This document shows positions 33,783 through 45,584 of a stretch of DNA of 64,000 nt, piece after piece (positions within the stretch are counted from its first letter, which is position 1; each line of letters starts with the position of its first letter). This DNA comes from Nymphaea colorata (Eukaryota; Streptophyta; Magnoliopsida; Nymphaeales; Nymphaeaceae): positions 13,498,354 to 13,562,353 of the forward strand of contig NC_045139.1 of the NCBI RefSeq assembly GCF_008831285.2, read 5' to 3'. The notes beneath the pieces are model-generated. The model searched no databases. It worked only from the letters and a program-made list of their open reading frames with translations, and was not told the DNA's origin. The translations under genes were made by a program, and so were the position numbers.

Positions 33783-36096
33783 TCATTCTGGCTTCTTCAT
33801 GTTCAAGCAATTATCTGCCGCTTTGTTGAATAGCTCTTGAACTTGTTTCAACTCTTGCTCTGTCACACACATACACACATCTTAGCACAGAGCGGTAAGA
33901 AGCTTCAGGAAGCTCAAAGTCAGAGAGGTTACCAGCTGCGTCTAGTTGCTTTTGGAGCTCCTCTCCCACTGCTTCGTTCTCTGCCTATACCGTACCCAAA
34001 GTGGACAATAAGTCATTAGTGCTTCAAAATTCAAAAGTCACCCTACTTTGGCAGGACAATAATAGCATTTTAAAGCTCTAACAACATAGCGCCAAGGATT
34101 AGCACCTATGCTTCCGTACCTGGAGTTCAGCTATGCGCTTTAACTGCACTTCCTCGCCACCCTCCGACAAAGGCAGTGCAGCAACAAGCAAATCAAACTT
34201 CAAGAGCAACACAGAGAAGGGAAACAATGTTAATGGATCACAATAATGGGTCACAAGGACAAGATAGGAAAGGGAAAAACTTCAGCAAAGCAGAAACAAC
34301 AACTGAATGAGTCAAGGGGTAGCAAGGGAGAAAAACAGGAAAAATAGTCGGTTTAATGGTTATAGATAGTAAAATAGCTTCTCACGCATCAAAGCAACAT
34401 AGTATTGATTTAGTAAAGATTAATACTTCATGTCAATACAGATTTCTTAAACCTCATCACATCTGAGCATACGTGACCATAATAGTTTATATAAATTAAA
34501 CAAACTTGACGTCCAGCTCTGGACGTACAAATGATTCCTATATAACTTAATATGAAAATAAACAAAGGAAAGAAATTTTAACTGTAACCAAATGAGCAAT
34601 AACATAATATGGTACAAAGGATAATACAATGAACAAGGAATTCTGATATCCCTAAAAAACCTCATATTTCTGTTTTCTATAGAAAGGGAGGGAGAACAAT
34701 GTTTATATGAACTCCTTGTATGGAGAATAGACCCATCGTTCCTATTAACATCCCCATGAAGAAGGGGAAGAAAGTTCTAGTGTCACAGATATCGCAATAT
34801 TTTCAAAAATATTGTGATATTAACAACAAAAATCAGAAAAACGAAAAAAGGGAGAAAATTTGAGATATTTTGAAAAATCTGGAAAAATATTTATCGCGCC
34901 ATTATCTAGTTTTTTCGTGATTTTTTAATTTTTCTATTTTTTAGCATTGATATTGTCATGGATTTAAATATAACTTAAATTAAATCAATTTCATCATTTT
35001 TATTATCATTAAAACATTCATTTGATCACTTTTATATAGTTTTTTATTCATGATTTCCTATTAGTTTCTCATTTAGTTCATTTATACCTATTTTTTTTTT
35101 ATTTTTAAAAATTTTCCGAGTTTTTCCTGAGATTTTCCCCAAAAAAACAACATTGCCATTAAAACCTCAAGAGAAAGAAAAATCTCGTCGATAAAAACCC
35201 GAGAACAATATTTGTGACACTGGAAGAAACAAATAATGCTGCTTAATTGTCCATGTCAAGCTCATACATTAGAAGCTTCAACATTGCAACTTGGTGGGGC
35301 TACCCTGTCATGTCCATTGAAATGCTCAGCAAGAAAACATAAAGTTTAAAGAAACATGTAAACTAATAAAGTGTAAAATAGTAGTTAGTTTGAAGAACAG
35401 CTACCATTGAGCCTTTCAAAAATAATAACTAGGTAAGATGTCTAGTTTTATCCTCTTCTGTGTTTTCCCTCTGTGGCAGAATATAGCAACAAAACCGATA
35501 ATCTAAAGAAATAAATTTTATTCTTCCCCTCAAACCTACACAGTTGCTGTCGGCAGAGCAGAAGGTAGATTATCTAGGAAGATAGCATACTAGAAGTGAA
35601 CACTGAACACCAACATTGTGGAATGAAAACAATACATGAAAAAAAAAAAACGCTAAAGGCAAATCTTAAAATCACCCTGAATTATTGAGCGAAAAGCTTT
35701 GAAAAGTGTAAGCAAGAAAAATAACACACCCTTAAAATCCATGTGATCCGATGACCACAACTGAGTCCCAGAACTTTGACAATTATAACTATGGAAAGGG
35801 ATATAGCCGTCACGTGTGGCATATACTAAGGACAAACATGCAGCAGTTTATAAATTTATAATTCTGAAATGATAAACGTATCTGACCTGCTTGGCAGCAC
35901 GAACTATAGCTGCACTCATAATCTTGGGCTGTTCTGTAAAATTTGTGGCGTCATCAGTAGCATTTGCAGGAGGTGGTTCAGGGTAGTTTGGAGAAAGTCT
36001 AACTGGAGGAGCATCTCTCTGCAGTGTACCGAAGGTATTGAAGGCAAGAAACGCGATGGAGTTTACTTGCTCTTGTAGCTGTGAGATGATGTCCAT
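33783..36096 (-). CDS. MED21: Mediator complex subunit 21
   Basis: Four exons join in phase: 36096-35887, 34197-34120, 33984-33933 and 33859-33783. They give 138 aa, about the length of Arabidopsis MED21. MED21 is a small middle-module subunit of Mediator that heterodimerises with MED7 in the nucleus. The protein starts MDIISQLQEQVNSIAFLAFN, has the conserved LQRDAPP segment, a short P/N-rich linker, then KIMSAAIVRAAKQFD. It ends with a coiled coil containing LPLSEGGEEVQLKRIAEL and EQELKQVQELFNKAADNCLN, finishing KKPE. Intron 1 (35886-34198) holds a non-autonomous hAT-like element. A splice-acceptor-like CTATCAG just upstream of the ATG suggests a leader intron. Confidence 0.95.
34779..35221. 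mobile_element. Small hAT-like MITE in MED21 intron 1
   Basis: The 443-bp element is bounded by AGTGTCACAGATAT and, reverse-complemented from the right, AGTGTCACAAATATTG. GGAAGAAA follows the right end (35222-35229) and also occurs at 34766-34773, five bases outside the left end, a probable 8-bp target duplication. The inside is very AT-rich without coding sequence. The GTGTCACA terminus is shared with the element at 22491-23444. Confidence 0.65.
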
Positions 36097-37210
36097 GTGG
36101 TATTTCGCCCAAGGCTAACGGCCCTGATAGAATGAGTCCTGAAAAGTACACAATTAGACTAATTGAGAAGAAGAATGAAGTTTTACTTTTACTGTAAGGA
36201 TTCTTATCAAACATCATACACCTTCTTGAAGCTCTTCCAACACTTAGAGCCTAGATTTGCAGTTTTCTTCTTACAATTGTGACATGACAGATTAAATTCC
36301 ACTCAACATAGAAACAATACCATTTCTCACGCACAGAGTTTCAAGGATTTACAGTTACTATCCACGATGGAGTCCTTGAAAGGATGAAGATCTACAGACA
36401 GCTACACTTCTACTTGTTTGAATTAAATAGGCTTTATTCATTAGTGATTCGTTACAATCTTTTCCATATGGAATATGTCATAGCCCATTTAATTCTCAAG
36501 TGAAATTTGAAAACCACTTTCCGGCTATCAGCTGATATTGATGGAATCTAAGGGGAAAGCCAACAAATATAAGGCAATACCCATGAAAAAGAAGAGGGAA
36601 AATGGCATGAATTGCACGAAATATCTTTAGGCGTTTCATCAAACAGTTACAATTCAAGATCCAAATGCACATAAATCCCACAATGAAACTAGCAAAAATA
36701 TGCCCTAGAGAACTACTCAACTGTTCTCAAGTTCCAACCATACATCAGACGGCATATGAACCACATATTTTGCTTTCACTCATTTCATCAAACAATTGGG
36801 TACTTGATCAAAACAAAAAGTTCCCGCCAATAAACCAAAATCCGTATACCTGTCCTCTCGAGAGACTCCAAATATCGAAACAACTCAGTCAATCTCATCG
36901 ATAGATCCACATTAAGCCCAACCTTTTGCAAGAAAAAGCATCGAACAAAAACGTGAAGACGGATGGGGGTCAAGCATAGGAGGCATGGTAGTCGTCACTC
37001 GACCACACCGGTCATGGGTTGAACTGAGTCACAAGTCACAACATACAAAACAGAGAAAAAGAGAGAAAGAGAGACCTCGAGGGCACTGTCCGCACACCGC
37101 CGGTTGAGAAAGAGAGAGCGTATACCGGCTGAAACCTCCGCCGAACGAGCTTCCAAGAACGAACTCTCTTGAAGACGGGCGTTCGACGAATAAGAAAAAT
37201 TAAGCATTAC
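36097..37210 (-). other. MED21 leader and upstream region
   Basis: This probably holds a 5' UTR intron and a non-coding first exon around 36995-37210, where GC content rises and a GA run (37055-37073) occurs. No other gene is seen. Short frames here have no recognisable motifs. Confidence 0.4.
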
Positions 37211-38759
37211 AAAAGGGACGAAGCGAGACGAGCTTGTTTAGAGCCCAACCTTTTCGGCATAATCTCACTTATGACCCTTCTAAATTTTTCCGACACGAGT
37301 CACATGTTAATTGATAATTCAACGGAAGGCGAGTCAATTTCTTGTTTTTGAAAAATGAAAAGTTTGTATAGATGTATATTGAGGATTAAAATCAGCATAA
37401 TATCTTTTAAGGTCGAATGTGGGATGATTATATTTTATTTTATATCATTAAAATCAAATGTGACCATCAAGTAGCACCGGCTGATCGGCTGGGCACCATC
37501 GTCGGATGGCCGGAGGAAGAATCCCCTCTTTCTCCTTCTTCCTCATTCATGACCGTCAGGCACAATCCAAAAAAGCTAATGTTGAAACACAGCTGCCCTA
37601 ATGTTGAAACCAGTAATAAGATAAAAGTAGGGCTGCACAAGAGTCGATTTGGGCTCAAGCTAGCCCGACTCAAAAAGCTAAGCTTGAGCTTAACTCGAGC
37701 TCGACCATATTGTGCCATCGAATCACATAACTAGTTTAACTTGTTAATGTTAACATATCTCATTTCTTCTAACTCGTCAACTTGTTTAGCTCGTTTAACT
37801 AATTCAACTATGACGAACCAATTTTTTAAGTCATCGAATGAGCCGAGTTCTTACAACTTGAACTCAACTTGTAAAGAATGCAGTTAAAGCGTCATACCGT
37901 GTAAATACAACTGATACAAGAAGACATAAAAGTGTACGAATCCTGCAAATTTGATCAAGTTTGGTTTACCTTTTTTTTTTCCCCTGAAAGAGAACTGACA
38001 AGCCTCAGCACCTTTAATCTTCAATCTCTCTACCCATTTGGTCGTGCCTACAAGTACGGTGGGAAATACATGACCAACTCGGATTCAGATGAAATTTGTT
38101 TTTGCAGAATTGACCCTCTAGCTTTCCATTCGAAAACGCCAAAATGTTGTAAGATTGGAGAAGAGAGATCTTTTTGAACATTTTGACCCCGGAAGCTTCT
38201 TCCTTGTTCTATATAAGCTTTATGGATCTTTTATTCATCTCAAGAGGAATCGTCTTCGTGACTGTGTGCATATATATAAATATGGTGTGTGTGTGTGTGG
38301 ATTTCAACTATTTTAACGGCATCAATTTTATCAAACAATTCTGAGTCCATAAATATGGAGAAATGTGTGAATAAAATGCACGTCACTTTCATAAGAAAGC
38401 AAGATAATGAAAAAAAAAAAAAAAAAACTTTTTTGTTTTGCTAAGAATGTTTCAACTACACCTATCCCTCATCGAACGCATGCCTCTTATTGGTGGATAT
38501 GGTAGCATCTGTTCTTATCAGGTTGTCATAGTTGACACGTTAAAATTTTAAATAGCAGAGTTTAAATCTTCTGAGCTATTCGTTTTGGGTTGGCACGTTC
38601 GGCCATACATAGCCGACTAGAACAGGACTCCTTCCCGGCTTATAGACAGCCATACGAAGAGAAGAAACCTATATTATCCAAAAAGAGAGAGAGAGAGAGA
38701 GAGAAATTCCAATCATTCTATCAAACAATTCCACTGGATTCTATGAAACAGATATTCGT
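37211..38759. other. Intergenic, with a possible old repeat at 37625-37900
   Basis: No gene is seen. At 37625-37900 the sequence GGGCTGCACAAGAGTCGATT, followed by AGCTYGAGCT-type repeats and GAGCCGAGTTC, resembles a common dispersed plant repeat. I cannot assign its class. A GT run lies near 38283-38299, an A run near 38408-38427 and a GA run near 38686-38704. Confidence 0.4.
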
Positions 38760-39964
38760 CAGGTAAACAACTGTCCCCTTTTCAATGTACAGAAATGACC
38801 TCCTCTTTGCACAGCCAAACAGTTTTACCATTAAGAGGCTGGCAGCGAATCCCACAAGAGTTTCCCAAGACACTTAAAAATGAAAGCCACATCCAATGCC
38901 GGTTCAGTGTCAGTAAATTTAGTGATGTCCTACACTGTACAGAAGAGGACAGGTGAAAGGAGTTACAGTGCAACGCCAGCATCACTTTCCCATAAATGTG
39001 GTATAGCAGATTGCTAGAGCAACGAAAAGTCTGTTGTGGCCAGCTGCGGCTTTCTGTCAAAACTTGTAAGGGCCCAGACTTCCAAGGTGCGATGCACACA
39101 AGCGCCAACGGCCAGAACCTCGTTCGCCTTCCACACCAAGACCTGACAAATTTGGTCAGCTTCGAGTTGTGGCAGCAGACTTAAGCTGTCAAAGTTGGCA
39201 ACAGTCATGAGTCAATTAACGCAGAAAGTATGATCTCCTTAAATGAGCATCTTTTTTTGTAACGTGAAGACAGATCCCAGCAATGTTTCCCCCAGGTTTT
39301 TCTTTCTTTTTTTCTTTTTTTCCTAATGTAGCTTCCCACAAGGACACACAGAAACTTCTAAAATTTAGAAACAAAACAAACAAGATCACTGTTCATCGAC
39401 TTTGCAGCACTTTTCCTTGAAAAAACTAAAGGAAAATGTCATCAAGAATGATATAGCACTACCTTGAAAATGTTGCAGTATCATGCTGATATAGTGATAT
39501 TATCTTATTCACAAAGAAACGTCAAAGAGATCGTGCATCATATGACAAAAATAGACATGCAATGCGATTAAATAAGTTTCAATGTGACAAACTAGAGACA
39601 CGGTCAAGCTTGTGTCAAAATTCAAAAGGCTAACTTCTTAATTTTTATTTCTTTTCCTTTTATAAGAAAGATGGAAAGGGAAAAATAATTTGGTTTATGC
39701 TCTCTTAATATATTATAAAATTTTTTATTATATTCTTGAACTGTTTTGACATACAGATGTCCTAACTAGCAGTTCTTTTACTAACTTTTTGTGTCAATAC
39801 ACGTATGTCCATGTCTCTGTGAAAGCCATTATCCGGCAGCTTAAAATACTGACAAACACCAGGATTCAAAATATTGAAGATAATGGTAACAGCAAGTTGT
39901 TGGGGTAAAAAAGAGAAGGCATTAAGATCTGACGGAATCTTCAGATGTCTGGGAGTTGACTTAC
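38760..39964 (-). other. Probable 3' end and 3' UTR of the hnRNP-like gene
   Basis: This is sequence downstream of the last clearly coding exon of the minus-strand RRM gene. It may contain one more short terminal exon, because the last exon ends at a good GTAAGT donor. Two acceptors, near 39350 and 39860, would give immediate stops. I cannot choose between them, or exclude read-through of the last exon to a stop at 39762. Confidence 0.35.
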
Positions 39965-42900
39965 ATCCAAGAGAAGGGCCACCACCATAGGAGTAAGTTC
40001 CATAACGCATCTGCAGCATTGCAAAATGTAACAAATCAAACAAAATTGCATATGGACAAAATTGAGAAAATGCAAAAGCTATTAAATATGAAGCGCTCAG
40101 GGCCATGGCGAAGTACTGTAAAGGAAGTTTAACCATAAAACCCAAATACATTCTAGTCTCTAGATGTCTCGCCAACACCAAAACAAAATTATAATACGGA
40201 CAAAAGCTTGAAGTAAGAATGGGATAATCAAACCTTAACCTTAACGGGAACAAAAGACAAGAATGAAACACAGACAATGAAGGAAAAAGAGAAATGTATG
40301 AATTGTGTAATACAGAAAAAGAGAACCGTATAAATTGCCTGATGCAGATGCAAGCATCCATGTATGAGCGGAACTCACATAGACAAGCACATTAAAATCA
40401 GATACCATGCAACAGAAAATACTTGAGCTTTCAACCAGATAATACCATTCACAGGCCAAGGTCAAAGCATGGAAATAAGCATTCTGGTTGTATACACATG
40501 CAGATAAACTGAATGAGTTGGAGCAAGAAATAGTTTTGTAATTGATTTTTCAAACTTAAAAAAATGGCCAATGTTGGAAAAATCTAAAAATGCATGATTT
40601 TCACAACTCTGGCAAATCAATCAAAACTGAGATATAGTCAAACTGGATCAATAAGCTTTGCCTTACATCGTGAATCTCACACACAAAAACAAACATTTTA
40701 TAATTCTAAGCAACGTTATCCGTATCGCACGATACACACTGTATAAGTTTAGAAAACCTATACAGTAGGCTTAGGATACATGATATGCTCAGGTATTGTA
40801 AGTGTATCACTGATACTTCCCCTGTATCATAGGACATGGGGTAAAAACGCAAAAAGGGGGTGTGTGTGTTTTTAAACGACACCCTCCTCCCCACACTCCT
40901 CCTACACCCCTCCCTTTCTTTCTAGAACATGTCTTACTGAATCAGCAAAATTCTTCATGGAACTGTAAAACTCACAGATGGAGAAGAACCATCTGCAATA
41001 CTTGATGACGATGACCTTGATTTTCTAAACACTGAGGAGCAGCAAAGCTTTTTGAAGAAGCAGAGCCATGAAATGTCGATGATGACATTCCATTAGAAGG
41101 GATTGAACAATTAATGAAGAAAATGAGAATGAAGACAGGGATGAAGATGAAGATGATGATGACGATGATTATCATTGAATGATGATAACTATATGTCATG
41201 AACTTATGAACTCTGATATAATCTACGATTCGACAACATTTTCAAGTTTAAATTTGTGATGGACGTTTATTATGCTATTCTGAAATCTGATTTTTCATTT
41301 ATGAATGTGTAGATATATTATGGCTTATAGTTATGAATGGTTCCATTGGGGTGCGCAAAATAACTAACAAACAAAATTTGCTATTGCAGAAGAGGGATAT
41401 CGGACCAAAGGCATATTTGTGAATGATGAAAAATATAATCTATAATTGCTGGGTTACTTATTTCTGGACAGAAAAATTTCTTTTCCCCCTCGTCTCTTGC
41501 ATTGAAAGAACTCAAATAAAAGAAAGATGATTCAACCTCAAACCTTTCTTAATGTAGCGAACAACTGTGGAGCTTACAAATTGATGAGTATTCAAATCAT
41601 AGGAGCTAGCAATTATTGATATGCCATATCGGTGAAGTTTTTGTTGCTGTAATCATGTATGATAAGATTTTTTATATGGAATACATTTTTCTTCTTTTTA
41701 ACTATTTTTTCTGATTTGTCCCATTTTTTCTGAATTGTTTTGATTTTTTCGATTTTTTCGAATTAAAAATTAAGTTTATGATATGCTACACTACATTTGT
41801 GATACATTACGACACGGCGTATAAGTCGGCCAAACCAATATGCGTTACGATACGCCAGTGACAACATTGATTCTAGGCATGAACATTACAAGCCATTTTT
41901 TCTTCTCCATTTAACAAGGTCCAATCATGATAGTTTAGACACAATTTTTTCTTCATTTAACAAGGTCTAATAATTACAATTTAGACATAAATAACATACA
42001 AAATTTTACAAATCATGGATATTTTGTTTTCCTTGCAAAAGAGTTGGACAAAATCAACAAGCCCTAAAACAACCATGCATTGATCATTCCATGGTGATCC
42101 GACTATTTTGATTATTTTAGCATGTTATAACCACTAAATATATTAAAAAGTATATTCAGCAGTCGAATATAGTAGTCACAAGTTACTGATTTAGATGCAG
42201 TGAATAGACATACACCATAACTAAGATCAAAACCACTTAACAGGTGGCCCTGTATTTCAGCCAGACCTGGAGCTGGGAGTACCTAGAACTCAAATAAAGA
42301 GAACATTTAAAATTTTAGACAGGTCTACATTTTGGACCAACCTATGAAACAGCAGCATGGATCAGCTGATGGATAGTTTTCGGTGGAGCAATAGTGGGGT
42401 GATTGGTACAGGTTTTCAAAACTGAAGCCAAATCAGATAGGTGCAGACATGGGTGCAGGTACCTGGTACGTGTTTGGAGCCCTGGACAAGCAATTTATAA
42501 TTTTATATATAATTAGCAGTTAAGAATAAGCAGTTGTCCCTGGGGAACTGAGAAGTACGATGCAGGTCCCTAGGAGAGCTAGCCTACACTAAGGCTGAGG
42601 CTACAAGTTATAAGAGGAAAGTAAGGTGCAGTAAAGAAGAAGATGCAGGCAGAAATGGAGAATGAAGTAGGGAAGGACTCAGTTTCCCGAGAGGTCAGCC
42701 ATGGCCGACAATTTGCAGGCATATACAAGAAAGGAAATGAGTAGAGGAGGAAAGCCCTTTTCACTAAGATTATCAAATTGGATTCAGGTATGACCTAATT
42801 GGATTCAACGTGTACCCACCTGTCTACAAACACGGCAACTTGGACTGAAGCACACGGGTACATATGTGACTCGGTTAGCAAGATTTCACCAGTAAAGGAT

Positions 42901-45550
42901 CTACCAATAAATTTTCCTTCATATATAGCAAGGAAAAAACACAAAATCTGCGCATATTATGCTTGAGAACCAAGCATGTCAAGAAGAAAATAAATACAGT
43001 CCACCAAAAATGAAGAAAAAGAACCCAGGACAATTATTTATTAAGCTGGAGAAATTAAATATACAACTTGACAAAGTTTGAACTTTTAAATGAAATATTC
43101 TTGGAGACCATACCTTTCCTGAAGTAGAATAGTCCGAACCAGACGTATATGCTGAACCTGAAAAGCCAAAAGACAACATCAATAATTACCCGCAAATCCA
43201 TTACCTCACTTTTATACAAAGTCCAAACAAAGACATGCAATGTGCACAGACCAAAACAATTAACTCACTAAATTTACACCTACCAGCATATCCAGCAGAA
43301 TGGCGCTGATAAAATGGAATAGATGTTCCAGCCCCATCATAAGAGAATGAGCTGTAACTAAAGAATAGCATTAATGTCAGCATCGCGTATGTCAGCAGAT
43401 AATCATCAAACATGAAAAGGGGAAAAAAATAATTTGATATTCTCCCCAAACCAAAAAATATGCAGGTAGTCATCAAATATTAGAAAAAAGAATCCTAGTG
43501 TAAGGAGAACTGCAGTTTGCACACAGCTAAAGAAATAAACCTTGTGCTTGTGTGTGGAAAAGAACTGTCACGAGCACGTGAGTATCCTCTTGGTTCAGAA
43601 TAAGGATCTTCACCCTGCATAAGTCCAGTTCCAGATTGGGCGGAGAATTTTTCAGAAGCATTTCATTTAAGTGAATTTATCTGAAGAAAGTGATAATACC
43701 AGTGCTGAGAGAGGCCGCTTGCCTCCAGGCAGGCCATGGGAATAGTCTTCAATTGCCGAGACTGCAAGATGAATGGGGAAAATGCCTCAAGAACTTATAG
43801 AACGTATTGCAAGAACATCAACAGTGTCGGAGTGTCAAAATAAACAATTTAGTACTTATATTATGAGATAGACATGAGTCTGACTATAAGTCTGCTTAAA
43901 ATAGAACCATAGAAGGCATATGCTAAGAACTCCCTCATTTTACGCATTTTACAACGAAGTTTCAGTACTCTTATCACCCACTGTTATTGGTAAACCCTTC
44001 AAAGAAGGAAGAAGCACTGAGCATCTCTGAGAAAATCAACTGAAGAAACAAAATTTGAGCCAAGGATGGGGCTAAAAATGAAAACATGTAATTGTCAATC
44101 AGAGAAACAGTGAAAACAGTGAACGTCTTAAAGATCAAATTCTCCTACTATTATTTCTAACCACTAAATATAAACAAACAGAATCTTTATGGTAACAATA
44201 TATAATTATGGTCATGAACAACAAACTTCATGCCAGAAGATATTAGAGGACTATGCTCAAAAGATGTTGATTAACAAATATTGTAATAAGCTGTCATTTT
44301 TCTCAGCACACTGGATCATTAAAGCAAAGCTTACATGCTCTTTTTCTTTTTTTTAGAGAGAGGGAGAGAGAGAGAGGCTGCTTTCCAAGCACAGAAAGTC
44401 AGAAAACATGTCCCCTGTCTCCAAAACAGAACAGAAATACACCTCTAGCAAATCCTGAGGTGCCCTGCTTCCATGCTGCCTGTTCCCTTAAAACCCGTAT
44501 TAGTTCCTCTGTATCGGATGATTTCTTTTCAATGCTCGGAGGAGGCCCACCCTTTCCAATGAACCTTCCCTTCTTGGAAGGAACAATATTTTCCATGGGA
44601 CCTGAATCCACCAAATTAGAATAGACATCAACAAGAAATAGTAGAGATGCAGGAATAAATGTTATCAAGAACATAAGACGGGTGTAAACCTGAAAATGTG
44701 CAACATGAAGTCAATATACAGAACAAATTTGTTGATGATATAAATCTAAAAAGGAATACAATGGCACTATCTGATTTTTTTCCCCCAATCTAACATCCAT
44801 GTTCACTAAACTCAAGGAAGCCTAAGCTTTGCAACACTAGCAGGGGTCTTATAAAACGCGAAAAAAAATGCGATAAATAAACTTGCCATTTAAAACTTAA
44901 AAAAACGTATTAAAAAATGCGATAAATAAAAGTGCCATTTAAAACTAAAAAAAATGTGTTTTTTTACAAAAAACATAAAAAAGAAAAAAAAACGTGTTGT
45001 TTCACATTCTTTCCTTTTTTTTATTTTTTTAAGCCAAACAGTTTTTTTCATTTTCTATTTTTATTTGTTGCAAATTTACTTATTTTTTTATGTTTGTGTT
45101 ATTAGTTTCTCGCTTATTTTATTTTTCCTCATTTTTAGTTTTTTAAAATTTTTAAAAATTTACCATATTTTTCCCCTTTTTTTCAAGCTTGCCGTATTAT
45201 ACCCGAGAAAATCTCACCGTTTAAAACTTCAAAACGTTATTTGTGAATATGGTCTTATATTAAATAGCATGGCGGTGTGATAATAAAAATACAAGAAATG
45301 ACAAAAGAAAATTAGAAACCAAAAATTAGAGATGGAGTACATGAAGACTCTGCAAGAGGCATCAATGAATTCAGCTAATGAACAAGAAAATCATGATGAC
45401 AGCAAAAATTTCATACAGAGCATCATCAGATTGACACCTAAAAGTTCCTAATATATGTGATCATCAACAAACCACATTGAGGAAAGAATCCCAAGCATAA
45501 TTATTTAAGAAAAAGAGAGAGACCTGGGGAAGAAGTCAAACAAGACATTA

Positions 45551-45584
<34 letters not shown>

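Noticed and set aside
34779-35221. A hairpin non-coding RNA gene
   Set aside because: The inverted ends are better explained as MITE termini with the GTGTCACA hAT-like signature and a nearby GGAAGAAA direct repeat.
38782-39208. Minus frames of 64-108 codons downstream of the hnRNP-like gene
   Set aside because: They probably belong to its 3' UTR. No recognisable domain and no phase-compatible link to the last exon.
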